In this document: positions 21,401-32,832 of the stretch, piece after piece
Layout: every line of letters begins with the position of its first letter
Numbering within the stretch: position 1 is the first letter of the stretch
NCBI GenBank assembly: GCA_965644315.1
Contig: CBFFRQ010000031.1
Span: 620,001 to 684,000 of the forward strand
Direction of reading: 5' to 3'
Length of the DNA stretch: 64,000 nt
Source: Caecitellus pseudoparvulus
Taxonomy: Eukaryota; Bigyra: Bicosoecida
Position numbers and translations under genes: made by a program
Notes under the pieces: generated by a model
The model's database searches: none
What the model was told of the DNA's origin: nothing
The model's input: the letters and a program-made list of their open reading frames with translations, nothing else

Positions 21401-24038
21401 GCACGTTCTCCAGTGGCGGCGAACAGAGGAGGACCTGCGGGCAGAAGCTGCGACAGCAGCTGCTGAAGCACAGGCGCTCATGGAAAGGGAGGCCCCGCCG
21501 GTTCACAAGACCGTGGGACCTCCCCCTGTGACGCTGGAGCTTGTTCCGGAAGGTGAAGGGACAGCAGCGGCCCCCGCTGATCAGGATACCGTCCACGATG
21601 CAGCTCAGTCTCAGGCTGAGAGCGGGTCAGTTGGCAGCACAGTGGAATCGAAGGGGGGGCCGGGCCACGTGCTCTCGCCTGCTACGAACCCTGGCGGGGA
21701 TGGGAAGGCGAGCAGGGGCAGCCCTCCACTGACCTCAACAGGCATCGTTCGGCCGCACCCCATCGACGTTCCTCCCGCAAAGCATGTTGCGAAGGCTACC
21801 GCCGTTGCGACGACGCTGCCTGCCAGCGCCAGTGCCGCCGCCTCAAGTGCCGCTAGCAGGCTTGCGGCGCACTCCATGCTGACTCGCAAAGTCATTGAGG
21901 CTCAGCGGCTAATGACCGACAGCTCTATTCTCACAATGCGGCGTATTTTGTACGCACTCTTCGTCATTGTTGGCCTCCTGGCCATCATCCTGCTGGCTGT
22001 CTTACCTACGACTCGAACAGAGATATCCCTGCACACTTCTTCGCTGTACAGTGGCGGCAGGCGGGCCATCCTCTCACGCCTTGCACTGGAGCATGTCCGT
22101 GGCATGGAAGCAGCTGCAGGCGCGGACGGGAGCCGTGCTTTTGGTGCCGGGAATGCCAGCTTCTCATTGCACAGGTCCCTTCTCGGGGACGTGGCGGATG
22201 AGTTGGATGCTGTGAAAGAGGCACTCAATGCTGACATTCAGAGCCTTGACGGCAGCCAGCTGAATTTTGAGACTGACAGAACCATCTCTCGCACCTCTGC
22301 CGGTGGCACAGTGACTCTCATGAATCCGTCTGAAGCTACGGAAGATCTTCTCTCCAGCTTGCACGTGCTTCGATTCATGGATGCTGCGGAGCTCGTCACC
22401 GGGACCGGGCTGTCTCCGTATGCTGTGGAGGTGAAAGAAAACTCTAGAGAGCTGTCGGGGGCATTTTCCCAGTCAGCGAGCTTGAAACTGCGAGATTTGA
22501 ATGAGTTTGTTGCTGACGTCGGCCGCCTCGAGCTGATCGCCATGGCAGCTATCTTTGTCGTTGTGTTCTTGGCCATCGCTATCGCATTCTCGGTGCTCGT
22601 CCGGCGCCTTGCCACGAAACGAAGCTCAGCACTGTCTGTGTTCTTGCATGTTCCACCAGCAGCTGTGAAGCACATGAGAGACGAGACAGCAGCTCGCTTG
22701 GCAAGTCACAATCGGCGGGTCGCGTTGGAGACGGCAGGAGATGCAGAGGCAGGTAGCAACGATGGCGAGGACGATGACGATGTTGCTCCTGCAGGTCGGC
22801 TTGGCTCTGAGCCTGGCGTGAAGTCGGGTCTTGCAAGTGGTTCCCGGGCCCGCAGGGTCAGCTCTGCTCATCAGCCCATTGCCGCCCAAGATGGCCATGC
22901 AACAGAAGCTGCGGAGGAACAGTGGGACAGCTACTTCACTGCCAAGGCCCGCAGCAAGGCTGCGAAGCGACTTGGCCTCTCAGATGGAGCAGGGGCGTCA
23001 TCAGCGCCCTCCTCGAGAAGCAACCGATCTGTGCAGAGCCATTCTTTTTCTGAGCTTCGTCGCGGAACCGACAGCGCTAATTGGATGCAGTGGAGTGTTG
23101 CCAAAGTGCAAGCTCCAGTGGCATCTCTGGTTCTTTGGCTTGGCTTGGTGTATGCCATGGACTTCCTTGCGCATGGCGTTGTGAGGCAGGAAGTACAGCG
23201 GCTTTTCCTCGCACAACGCTTCTCAGAAACCTTCCCGGACATGCTTCACTTGTCAGTCGACCTGGTTGCCAATTCCTCTACCTCCTATAGGCCTGCGGCC
23301 GTGTCACAGCTGGTGCTCATGGAGTCCGATACGTTGAGGCGCATGCAGGCGGTGCTGTCTGGCACAGAGTACGTCGCAGTCTCACAACTCAGCAGCTCGC
23401 CCACCCTACAGCCACTGGAGGACACACGAACTGAGTTTTCAGCGCTGCTGTTGCAAGGCTGCGCAGGGCTTGCCAATGCTGCCAGCTGCAGCCAGTTCAG
23501 CGCAGGGGTCATCGACGCAGGCCTCATGACGGGAACTCACTCCTTCCTTGCAACTGTGCGCCGTGTTATTGGGGCAGTGGATGTCACAAACTCCTCTCAG
23601 ACTGTGTCGGAGCTTGAGCCCCTGGTCGGCGATGAAGTGAGGAGAGTGGCCGTCTTTGAACGCGAATTCTTTAGAACAGCCTTCGACAGCTTGGCAGCAA
23701 GCTTCAGAGATGCTTCACTCGAAGCTCAGCGTCAGTTCTCGAATGCTGAACTTGCCCTGACGCTCTCCTTTCTGGTCATTTTCCTTCTTTTCATCGGACC
23801 AGCTTATTTGCAACTCGTCACGTCCCTCGGCAGGACGGTCAAGGCCTCCCGCATACTGCTGACGGCGTTCCCCGAGCCCTTGATGTTCCGCATGCCCATG
23901 GTGCAAGCAGAAGTTCAGGGAATTGCACACCAGTTTACCTCGTCTCACTTCATGACCGCTGCTGCTGGGAGCGGCATGGACTCTGCGTTGGCCACGGTGC
24001 TGGGCAAAGGCTCTGGAATGGGTGGGCGCCAAGGATAG
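18445..24038 (+). CDS. TmcB/TmcC-like PAS-domain multispan membrane protein, copy B
   Basis: Exons 18445-18738, 18871-18929 and 19013-24038 encode 1792 residues. The N-terminal 300 residues contain about seven hydrophobic spans (for example VWVALTLIQYLQFLYFPVAL, SVIVLVAVVAAWIMGYL). A cytosolic alpha-helical region follows, then a PAS domain (about 20580-20880; EGVAMITIS, GEILSVNSAACRLLL, VGSNISVIMPKPI). An Ala/Gly/Pro-rich linker follows, then four more spans (about 21945, 22535, 23120 and 23760) with large soluble loops between them. This matches the layout of tiny-macrocysts B/C-like proteins, whose function in protists is unknown; a sensory role is inferred from PAS. Copy A on the opposite strand at 1-5233 is its paralogue. 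Stop TAG at 24038. Confidence 0.88.
19869..21147. repeat. Near-identical inverted segment, partner of 2461-3736
   Basis: This is the second member of the 1.28-kb inverted pair, inside the third exon of TmcB-like copy B. Outside these limits the two genes differ at many positions: three mismatches occur in the 44 bases just upstream, and sequence similarity is lost just downstream of the shared GGCTCGG. Confidence 0.9.
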
Positions 24039-24432
24039 CCAGAGCTCACCAATCGGCTGGCTTTGGTTCGCTTCTTGTTTTCAAATGCACGTACGCCATA
24101 GCTTGTGTACAGTGCGCCGTGCACTTGCAGTGCGGGGAGCGAGGCACGCGTGGCAGGTCAGATGCTGCACCACTCAGCGACAAGCTGACATGTGCAATCA
24201 GTCCAAAAACCCAATTCTATCACACACGCGTCTTGTGAGGCCTGCTCTCCGCAAGCAAGGCTGAATGCAATGACTGCAGCTTCTTGCCCACCACTGCTTA
24301 CTGCGGATTTTGATGCAACCAAGCTGTCCCTGCAGCAGCTCCTGGGAAGCACTCCACAGTGTCCTGTGAACCCAGCACGTGCTCCATATTGATTTTCTCT
24401 TGGTCTTTTTGTTCGCATAGCTCACAGCATCG
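24039..24432. other. Intergenic region
   Basis: The end of TmcB-like copy B and the start of the proline-rich protein gene are separated by 394 bp. It contains open frames but nothing I can support as a gene. It presumably holds a 3' UTR and a promoter. Confidence 0.4.
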
Positions 24433-27400
24433 ATGCCACGTGAGTGCATTTGGCACTGCAAGTTGCAGGAGCACAACGCGGCGACATCGCGCGCGGCGGC
24501 CGCCATGAGCGTCCCGGAAGGACTGGGCAGGCCTTGATCAAAAGGAAAAAGTTCGCCCTGCTCTAATTACACTGTCTATGTTGTTCCTGCCGCTCCTTGC
24601 AGCTAAAGGCCCCCCTCCTGGCGCACCTCCACCGGGTGGCCCCCCGAAGAAAGCTCCTCCTCCAGGTATGCTGCAGTCTGCCTGAATTCCTGCTCCCACG
24701 AGATACACATGTACCATATGCAAATGCAGGTGGACCGCCTAAGGCTGCACCACCAGGCAAGGGACCGCCCAAGGCTGCACCACCGGGCAAGGGACCGCCC
24801 AAGGCCACACCACCGGGCAAGGGACCGCCCAAGGCTGCACCGCCAGGCAAGGGACCGCCCAAGGCTGCACCACCAGGGTCTGGTCCACCCAAGGCTGCGC
24901 CGCCAGGCAAGGGACCGCCCAAGGCTGCACCGCCAGGCAAGGGACCGCCCAAGGCTGCACCACCGGGCAAGGGACCGCCCAAGGCTGCACCACCAGGGTC
25001 TGGTCCACCCAAGGCCACACCACCGGGCAAGGGACCGCCCAAGGCTGCACCACCGGGCAAGGGACCGCCCAAGGCCACACCACCGGGCAAGGGACCGCCC
25101 AAGGCTGCACCACCAGGGTCTGGTCCACCCAAGGCCACACCACCGGGCAAGGGACCGCCCAAGGCTGCACCACCAGGGTCTGGTCCACCCAAGGCCACAC
25201 CACCGGGCAAGGGACCGCCCAAGGCTGCGCCGCCAGGCAAGGGACCGCCCAAGGCTGCACCACCAGGGTCTGGTCCACCCAAGGCCACACCACCGGGCAA
25301 GGGACCGCCCAAGGCCACACCACCGGGCAAGGGACCGCCCAAGGCTGCACCACCGGGCAAGGGACCGCCCAAGGCTGCACCACCAGGGTCTGGTCCACCC
25401 AAGGCCACACCACCGGGCAAGGGACCGCCCAAGGCTGCGCCGCCAGGCAAGGGACCGCCCAAGGCTGCACCACCAGGGTCTGGTCCACCCAAGGCCACAC
25501 CACCGGGCAAGGGACCGCCCAAGGCTGCACCGCCAGGGTCTGGTCCACCCAAGGCCACACCACCGGGCAAGGGACCGCCCAAGGCTGCACCACCGGGCAA
25601 GTCTTCACCAGGTAAGTCCCCTCCCCCGAAGTCTCCACAGCCAGGCAAAGGACCCCGGCGAGTTTCTGTTTCTGGGAAGAAGCCGACCCCACCAGGAGCA
25701 GGAGGGAAGAAAACCCCACCTGCATCTTTGGGCCCTCCGCCCAGTGCCGTGGCAGGAAAGTCATCCGGAAGAGGCCCACCTCCAGGTGCGAAGAAACCTG
25801 CACCTTCCCCAGCAGCGGGCAGAGGCCCACCTCCAGGTGCGAAGAAACCTGCACCTTCCCCAGCAGCGGGCAGAGGCCCACCTCCAGGTGCGAAGAAACC
25901 TGCGCCTTCCCCAGCAGCGGGCAGAGGCCCACCTCCAGGTGCGAAGAAACCTGCGCCTTCCCCAGCAGCGGGCAGAGGCCCACCTCCAGGTGCGAAGAAA
26001 CCTGCGCCTTCCCCAGCGGCAGGCAAGGATCCACCTCCAGGTGCGAAGAAACCTTCACCCTCTGATGAATCCGATAGTCAGCCATCTCCTGTCGCAGTGA
26101 AGTCCATCGGTACCTCAAGTGGTCAGACAAAGCCTTCTGCAACCTCAGGGCCTCGTGGTCCAGCTGCTGGCGGGCCGGGGCCTCGTGGTCCAGCTGCTGG
26201 CGGGCCAGGGCCTCGTGGTCCAGCTGCTGGCGGGCCAGGGCCTCGTGGTCCAGCTGCTGGCGGGCCAGGGCCTCGTGGTCCAGCTGCTGGCGGGCCAGGG
26301 CCTCGTGGTCCAGCTGCTGGCGGGCCAGGGCCTCGTGGTCCAGCTGCTGGCGGGCCAGGGCCTCGTGGTCCAGCTGCTGGCGGGCCGGGGCCTCGTGGTC
26401 CACCACCGACAGGGTCCAAGAAGCCTGTGGGTGCTCCAGGATCAGAAGCAACCTTGAGCACAACCGCAGAAAAGCAAGCACCATCCCAGCCCCAGGAGAG
26501 TGGCCCCCGTGGTCCAGGGCCTCGTGGTCCAGCTGCTGGCGGGCCAGGGCCTCGTGGTCCAGCTGCTGGCGGGCCGGGGCCTCGTGGTCCAGCTGCTGGC
26601 GGGCCGGGGCCTCGTGGTCCAGCTGCTGGCGGGCCGGGGCCTCGTGGTCCAGCTGCTGGCGGGCCGGGGCCTCGTGGTCCAGCTGCTGGCGGGCCAGGGC
26701 CTCGTGGTCCAGCTGCTGGCGGGCCAGGGCCTCGTGGTCCAGCTGCTGGCGGGCCAGGGCCTCGTGGTCCAGCTGCTGGCGGGCCAGGGCCTCGTGGTCC
26801 AGCTGCCCCGAGCCCTGCTTTGGCAGCCAAGCCAGCAGAGGCTACGACAGGCTCCGCCCCAAGTTCAGTGGGCGCAGCGAGCCCCAGTCAGAGCGCTTCC
26901 AGCAAGGCGCCTCGAGACATGGTGGAGAGTTTGGCTACTGTCAAGTACGCATCTTTGGTGGATGGTGAGCAGGACAGGGTTCGTGAAGGAAACCAGGCAA
27001 GCACTGTCACAGTTGGAGCGAGCGCAGCTCAGCGCCCCTCACAGGTGAAATCTGCAGGCAGCAACCCTGCAGCGGGAGGACATGCCAGCAAGGCAAGGCC
27101 AGGACACCTGTCGGCTGCTGAGTTGGAGCGCCGCGTGCGTGAGTCTCGAGCACAAATCGCGGAGCTGCGGCAGCATTTGCAAGCAGTGGAGGCCAGCCAC
27201 TCTTCAATGCTGCGCGAGGTGGAGGTATTGGCTACAACCTCCCCCCCTTCACCACAATCCGAGCGTTTAAAGGCTTTGGTTCAGGAACGCAAGGAGCAGA
27301 TGCAGGGCAGTTCAGTGGCAGAAGCCCCGCCTGCTTTGCACACTGTCCATGTGGGCACTGGCAGGCCTGACTCGCACAAATGGGCCGCAGAGGCGGGTGG

Positions 27401-28433
27401 GCGGTATGGCATGGTCAGCCACTCTGGGGGACATTCACCAAACCGCGGGTCTGAGCGTATTGCACTGATCTCTCCTGCCAATGTCGCAGCTGAGTATGCC
27501 CCGGGGATGTCGCAGTCGCAGACAGCGCATCGGCAGCATGCTGGCCGGCGCGGGGCGTCGCAAGACACGCGCGCTTCGGCGAAGTCAAGGCAGGGGGTCT
27601 TCGCAGCCGCTGCAGCAGCGGCTGCCATGAGGCGCCGTGCTCAAGTCGCCCAGCAGCAGCATGCTGCATCGCATGCCCTGAGCGCGTATGGACACCCACC
27701 GTTTCACAGCCAGCCACCTCAACCATCGCTGTCCCCGGAGCGCCGAAGGGAGTATGGGTCCCCAGGCATGGCACAGCGGGAAGGGGCTGCTTTTTCCCAC
27801 GCTCATCGCGGGCAGCAGGCCTTCGAGCTTCCAAGTGGTATGTTCGGGCAGTCCCCACTGCCAAGTGCGCTGGCGCCTCCTGCTGGCCTCTGGTCCAGCC
27901 CTGGTGCAGTCAGCCGCGTGCCAGAGGAAGCACGCGAACACAAGGCAAGCAGGCGCAGTGACCGGCCAAGCAAACGTGTCAAGAAGTCGAAGAAGAAGAG
28001 CAAGCGAGCGAAGCGTTCAAAGTCCGACCAAGTGTCAGCCGTGGCACCTCCTCAGCCCAAATCAAGGAGCACGGGAGGCCAAGGACCAGCCTTGTCGCCT
28101 GTTGCGCGGCGTGGGTACGACTACTATACCGCCCGTGCCCGCCAAGCTGACCGAGGGCAGCCTTCGTCGGAGTGGGATCAGGTGGGTCAGCCTCATGGAG
28201 GTCACTTCCAGGCTCCAGCTACGCTGCCACCAGCACCACCTGCAGCGTTTGTACCGGGTCGCCACGCCCCCGGCCAGTTCCCGCAGCACGTGCACGAGTA
28301 CCAGCAGCACCAGCAGTGGAGTCCATCTGGCATCCCGTCCATCTCCCCTGTGCGCCCAGCAGCGCCAGTCCATGGAGAGTACGCACACCTGCCACATAGC
28401 AAGTACTCCATGGGAAACCAGCTGTTCTATTAA
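24433..28433 (+). CDS. Pro/Gly-rich tandem-repeat protein with coiled coil and basic tail
   Basis: Exons 24433-24439, 24603-24665 and 24730-28433 encode 1257 residues. The 7-nt first exon splices to give MPPKGPPPGAPPPGG, continuing the repeat style, which supports this start. Residues about 25-315 are some 29 copies of GKGPPKAAPP; about 370-470 are 17-residue units (GRGPPPGAKKPAPSPAA); about 495-580 and 620-718 are GPRGPAAGGP units. A coiled coil follows (about 815-880; ELERRVRESRAQIAELRQHL), then a Gln/Pro/His-rich stretch and a Lys-rich cluster (about 1100-1120; KKSKKKSKRAKRSK). There is no signal peptide, so an extracellular collagen-like role is unlikely. The basic tail suggests nuclear or microtubule binding, but function is unknown. 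Confidence 0.75.
24731..25605. repeat. Coding minisatellite, 30-bp unit (GKGPPKAAPP)
   Basis: About 29 tandem 30-bp units in phase with the reading frame. Variant units alternate between GGCAAGGGACCG and GGGTCTGGTCCA starts, and between GCTGCA and GCCACA (Ala-Ala or Ala-Thr). Confidence 0.95.
25768..26062. repeat. Coding minisatellite, 51-bp unit
   Basis: Five to six near-identical 51-bp units encode GRGPPPGAKKPAPSPAA. Only a few third-position changes separate the copies. Confidence 0.93.
26148..26400. repeat. Coding minisatellite, 30-bp unit (GPRGPAAGGP), block 1
   Basis: Eight to nine nearly perfect 30-bp units, GGGCCTCGTGGTCCAGCTGC followed by TGGCGGGCCA or TGGCGGGCCG. Confidence 0.95.
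26514..26810. repeat. Coding minisatellite, 30-bp unit (GPRGPAAGGP), block 2
   Basis: About ten more copies of the same 30-bp unit, separated from block 1 by about 110 bp of unique sequence. Confidence 0.95.
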
Positions 28434-28485
28434 AAGAACGATGGGCCACCGGCAATGCATTGCCATACTTCAACCAGCTGGATGC

Positions 28486-29776
28486 TCAGTCGGAGCTGCT
28501 GGGTTTGGACAGGTGCTGAGAGGTCGAAGCCCAAGCTTGCAGGGTCTTGAGGGCTGTGAGCAGCGGCAGGCGTGTGAGGGTGCGGCGAAGAAGGCGCAAG
28601 CAAAGAACATGAAAGCATACCTGAACCCGACTGCAGCGCTGCAAATGCAGCCTCATAGCCAGCTTGGATAGAGCTTTCTCGTCCTGCAACATACAGAGCA
28701 GCTCCCGCATTCAATGCGATCGTGCGGCCGACGTGGCAATCTGCTGCTGAGCCTCCAACGAAAACAGCGCGGATGGTCTCGGCGTTGTCTTCGGGGGACC
28801 CGCCTTGTAGGTCTGCGATGTCACATGCTGGCATCCACTGTCGGGGATCCACTCGGCTGCTTGACACGGATCCACCTTCCTGGATTTCCCGGATGTCTGC
28901 CTCTGCAACCGGCGCCAGTTCGTCGAGGCCACCACAGTGCACGACGAGGGCGTGGCGCACGCCGAGGGCAGCGAGGGCGGATGCATAGACGTCCAAAATG
29001 GCGGGGCTGTACACCCCCAGCATGAGGCGCTGAGCTCCAGTGGGATTTAGCAGCGGGCCAAGAATGTTGAAGATGGTTCGCATCTTCAGCGCCTTGCGCA
29101 CCGGCGCCACAACCCCCATGGCAGGGTGAAACAAGGGAGCAAACATGAACGCAATGCCGCAAGCTTCAATGCATGGCCCGATGCTACTCGGCTCCAACAT
29201 AGCAATGCCGAGTGTCTGTAGAACGTCTGCGCTGCCACTACGAGAGGAAACCGACACGGAGCCGTGCTTTGCCACAGGCACGCCGCAGGCGGCAGCGAGG
29301 ATGGCGGCCGAGGTGGAGATGTTCACGGTGTTGTGCCCGTCACCCCCAGTTCCGACGATGTCAACGAGGTCATCAGGCTTCAAACTAGCTGGAAGTGCAA
29401 CGGGCTTCGCCTTTTGCCGCATCGCCTTAACAAACCCTGCACAAAGCGGGTCCTAGTGCCTTGGCGTGCTGCGGAATTCGCTTGCGATTGCACGAACCTG
29501 ACAACTCCTCTGCACTCTCCCCTTTGGCTCGAAGCAGGGCGATGAAGGCAGAGACTTGACATTCGTGGACTATTGTGGGTGTTGGGGGGCGGGGGGGGGT
29601 ACTGGGCGGCTTGTCATCGACAAGGCGCAGTCTATGGGCTCACCTGCACCCTCAGCGATCAGCGTCACAGCTTGCTGCGCCTCTTTCTCCGACAACCCTT
29701 CGCCGCTACACAACGCCTCCATCCATCCCCGAAACAGCACAGGGACATCAACCGTCTGGGAGGTCGAGGCTGCCAT
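28486..29776 (-). CDS. trpD: Anthranilate phosphoribosyltransferase
   Basis: Four exons (29644-29776, 29498-29569, 28621-29436, 28486-28553) encode 362 residues. The enzyme transfers phosphoribose from PRPP to anthranilate, the second committed step of tryptophan synthesis. Splicing restores the family order: GLSEKEAQQAV, then VHECQVSAFIALLRAKGES, EELSGFVKAM, the PRPP-binding DIVGTGGDGHNTVNIST, KHGSVSVSSRSGSADVLQTLG and KMRTIFNILGPLLNP. The last intron, 28554-28620, restores a normal end (ALQSGSALKTLQAW); without it the frame runs on to 28430 with non-family sequence. Length is typical of the bacterial enzyme. No plastid transit peptide is visible at this start, which would be odd if the host is an alga with plastid tryptophan synthesis; an upstream exon is possible. 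Confidence 0.92.
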
Positions 29777-30175
29777 GGTGGTTCTGTGCGACTGTTCAGG
29801 GGCGCGAACAGAGTGCGGTCTCTATCCAGGAGGCCTGGCTCCTGCTGCTGCCTTGCACACACTCCTTCGAAGTTTGTGTGGGAATACACCAACCAAGTTT
29901 CCTTGGCACAATTCTGAGCGGGGGGGCGCAGATTTCAAGCTGCACGTAGGGCTGGGAGGGTGGAATGTGGAAAACTGAATTCACAGCGCTGAGAAATGAA
30001 GAATTTTAGCAAAGAGTAGTAGCAGGATGTATCCTCCCTTGACCTTTTTCTGGCTGACCGCCCGGTTGTGCCTTGCGCTCCATTCCCACGGAGCGAGCAA
30101 AACTACACTTCTCCACTCTAAATCGACTCAGCCCATCCTCGCGTCCCCATCCCCGTGCATCAAGCCGCTTCAACC
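29777..30175. promoter_or_regulatory. Divergent intergenic region
   Basis: The anthranilate phosphoribosyltransferase (minus) and cyclophilin (plus) starts are separated by 399 bp. No clear element was identified. Confidence 0.4.
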
Positions 30176-31046
30176 ATGCGTCTCGCCGCCTTCGCCCTCG
30201 TGGTGGCCTCTTGCGCCATGCTCAGCGTGGAGGCCCGCAAGAAGGTGTGTGCTTGACACACGCCTTGTTGCGCGGCAAACCGAAGGTGTACTGAGAAGTA
30301 TTTGCTCCTCGCAGCCTCAAGTTACTGACAAGGTCTTCTTTGATGTGGAGATCGATGGCGAGCCTGCAGGTGAGCCCGAGCAGGTCTTGTACACCACGCC
30401 AACGTGCACTGATTCCGCATGCCACCGGCGCTGCTGTGACCACAGGCCGCATCGTGATGGGTCTGTTCGGAAAGGTCGTGCCCAAGACCGCAGAGAACTT
30501 TCGGTGAGTGCGGCAGCAGTTGCTCCACGCCTCTGGTGTTTGCTGGAGGCTGTGCCTTGAACTGGCGCCACGTGTGTCCTTGGGCGTGCCACTCGCCGGC
30601 ACTGGAGCAACCCTCCTCGCTATTGCAGTGCTCTGTGCACCGGTGAGAAGGGAACTGGCACCTCTGGCAAGCCACTGCACTACAAGGGCTCTTCCTTCCA
30701 CCGCGTGATTCCCAACTTCATGATCCAGGGCGGTGACTTCACCCACGGCAACGGCATGGGTGGCGAGAGCATCTACGGTCAGAAGTTCCAGGACGAGAAC
30801 TTCAAGCTGAAGCACACCGGTGCAGGCATCCTGTCCATGGCGAACAGCGGCCCCGACACGAACGGTTCTCAGTTCTTCATCACCACCGTCAAGACCTCTT
30901 GGCTGGACGACCGGCACGTTGTCTTCGGCAAGGTGCTTGAGGGTATGGATGTCGTGCGCGCAGTGGAGGGCAAGGGCAGCGGCAACGGCAAGCCCAGCGC
31001 AAAGATCACCATCGCCGATTCGGGCGTCCTGGAGCTCGACGCATGA
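30176..31046 (+). CDS. Secretory-pathway cyclophilin (peptidyl-prolyl isomerase)
   Basis: Exons 30176-30244, 30315-30369, 30446-30503 and 30629-31046 encode 199 residues. The first exon is a signal peptide ([20 protein letters not shown]), followed by a cyclophilin domain. Visible active-site elements include [15 protein letters not shown] (Arg, Phe, Gln of the catalytic pocket), the [15 protein letters not shown] region and the Trp in [12 protein letters not shown]. Cyclophilins catalyse cis-trans isomerisation of peptidyl-prolyl bonds; the signal peptide places this one in the ER or secretory route, as in cyclophilin B. The C-terminus (SGVLELDA) has no KDEL-type retention signal, so ER retention is not assured. 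Confidence 0.93.
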
Positions 31047-31279
31047 AGCTCTTCGTGATCCGGGTGCAGTGAATGCACTTGCACTGCTAAAGAGGTCTGC
31101 GTGACAGCACAGCGCTTTCACCTGTTTGGGTGCTCTGACAGTCCGACATGCGGGACGGGCAACCAAAAATCTTACCAACACCTGCTCCCCTCCCTGCAGC
31201 TTCTCTCTCAACTGCCTTTCTTATTCCTGCAGTCAACTTGAGAAACGCTTGGAGCAGTGCCAGCGGAATTTGCTTCACG

Positions 31280-31976
31280 ATGCGGTCTCTTTTCAGTGCG
31301 TTGTGTGCACCTGTAGCGAAGACAGCGGCACAATGCTTCACCCCATGCCGCAGTTGCACTTGGAGTTGTGGGCATAGTGGCTGCTCTGGGATGGGAGCAC
31401 TTGGCTGCGCTGACTGGGCTGTCATTGACTTGCCCTGTGCTCTTGCGCAAGGGAGCCAGCGCTGGCTCAGTGGCATTGCTGCTGAACTCTGCAGGGGCAC
31501 GGTGGGCGCTGCCGACATACACTCGCGACGAACTCCCCCAGTGCGTGCAGATGGCTCCTAGTGCAGGGCATGCTCTTCACTGCATAGCTCACCCGTGCAG
31601 GTACAAAGGCTACGACGGGCAGCCCATCTTGCTCGCGTTCAATGGGGACGTCTTCGATGTGTCGACCGGGGCACGGTTCTATGGGCCGGAAGGCGGCTAC
31701 AAAATCTTCGCTGGCGTCGATGCCACTCGTAGCTTGTCCATGGGGTCACTGGACGAGGCTGACGTGGAACTCCCGAAGTGTGCTGATTTGTCAGACTTCA
31801 AGCAGCATGACTGGACAAGTTTCTTCGAGCAGCACGCATTCTATGCAGAGAAGTACACACGGGTCGGCCGCCTTGTTGGCTCCGATGGGAGCCCTGTCAC
31901 GTACCTGCTGCCCGGTGCGAGGGAGGTGGAATCTCCAGTTCAGAAGGTGCATGTGAAGAAAGACACGAAGCTGTAG
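31280..31976 (+). CDS. MAPR-family cytochrome b5-like heme-binding membrane protein
   Basis: Proposed exons 31280-31295, 31354-31540 and 31601-31976 give 192 residues. The short first exon splices to MRSLFIALGVVGIVAALGWE, a plausible N-terminal membrane anchor. The domain begins TYTRDELPQYKGYDGQPI, restored exactly by the second splice. It continues with LAFNGDVFDVSTG and FYGPEGGYKIFAGVDATRS, the MAPR signature with the heme-ligating Tyr of PGRMC proteins, then the conserved WTSFFEQHAFYAEKY helix. MAPR proteins bind heme and support P450 enzymes and sterol metabolism in the ER. The segment between anchor and domain (about residues 20-60) is not conserved, and the first exon is less certain than the rest. 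Confidence 0.85.
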
Positions 31977-32832
31977 CGTGCACCGGCCTCCTGTGGGGTG
32001 CGGCGACTGCTGAGCAACGCCAGCACAGATTTGGATCACAATTTCGTTGTGTGGTGCGTGTGATGGACACCTTGGCCACGTTCAGCCTGGCTGACCATGC
32101 CTGCACGGTAGCAGTCGACAGCCTCTGGTCCAACGCAGGTGACGGAGCCCAGCAACCGTCCGTCTATTCGCCCAAGATGCTTGTCCAGCTGCATCTCAGC
32201 GCGGCATCGGGGGGGTTTCTACAAACCTGTGCGTCCCATGCGCGCAGCCAGTTTCGGACGGCACTGCCACCAGGCCTCACTGAGCGGCTCGGCTACCCGT
32301 GGTGCAGGACAAGGTGCAGTGCACTGTACGCGCAATACGACAACGTAAGAGACTCCTGGTGGCAGGCCAGGTCTTCATCTCATGACTTGGTGACGAGGGG
32401 GGAGCGTGGTGTCGTCCACTGCGCACAGAGGTGTTTGTGGGGCCTTTCGGGCATGAACCTACAGTTGTCACCCGAGAAGGCCGAATGCATGGCATAAGAA
32501 AGAGGCAACGATACGTGCATTCAAGAGCAAGTGCCCTCCAACATTGTTTCGCTTCCGTTTCTGACGCGGTAGGTTGTGGGTGTTGGCCGGCACCATCGCC
32601 ACCGGGCAGGCGTTCAGCACGGCAGGGTTTGGAGACAAATCCCAGCGCCCACTGCAGCAGAGCAGCAGCCAGGCCAGCTCAGCCACCTTAAGCCAGGGCT
32701 CGGGTGCTGACACTGTTCCGCGCTCGGTGCCCTCAGTCGCCTCGCAGCATCGTCCCGCACACTGCCGTTGGCTTGCGTTTTGTCCAGCGCTGAAACGCCG
32801 CAAGACACCAAGTTTGGGGCTCCCTGGGCGAC
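31977..32832. other. Long intergenic region, nothing recognised
   Basis: This 856-bp gap between the MAPR and WDR5 genes is the largest in the window. An open frame at 32051-32497 has no recognisable domain. I saw no tRNA, repeat array or splice-linked coding pattern. Confidence 0.4.

Noticed and set aside
24563-26484. Long open frames on the minus strand (487 and 581 codons) and in another plus frame across the repeat region
   Set aside because: Periodic 30-bp units without stops open several frames at once. Only the plus frame from 24730 continues into unique coding sequence with a coiled coil and splices to a sensible start.
24731-26810. Regularly spaced repeats resembling a CRISPR-like array
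   Set aside because: Units are directly adjacent, in frame, without unique spacers, and lie in a eukaryotic coding exon.
28430-28485. Read-through C-terminus of the anthranilate phosphoribosyltransferase frame
   Set aside because: Splicing out 28554-28620 restores the family's normal ending and a stop at 28486.
32051-32497. Open frame of 148 codons in the largest intergenic gap
   Set aside because: No recognisable motif, no supporting splice signals and mixed composition; left unannotated.
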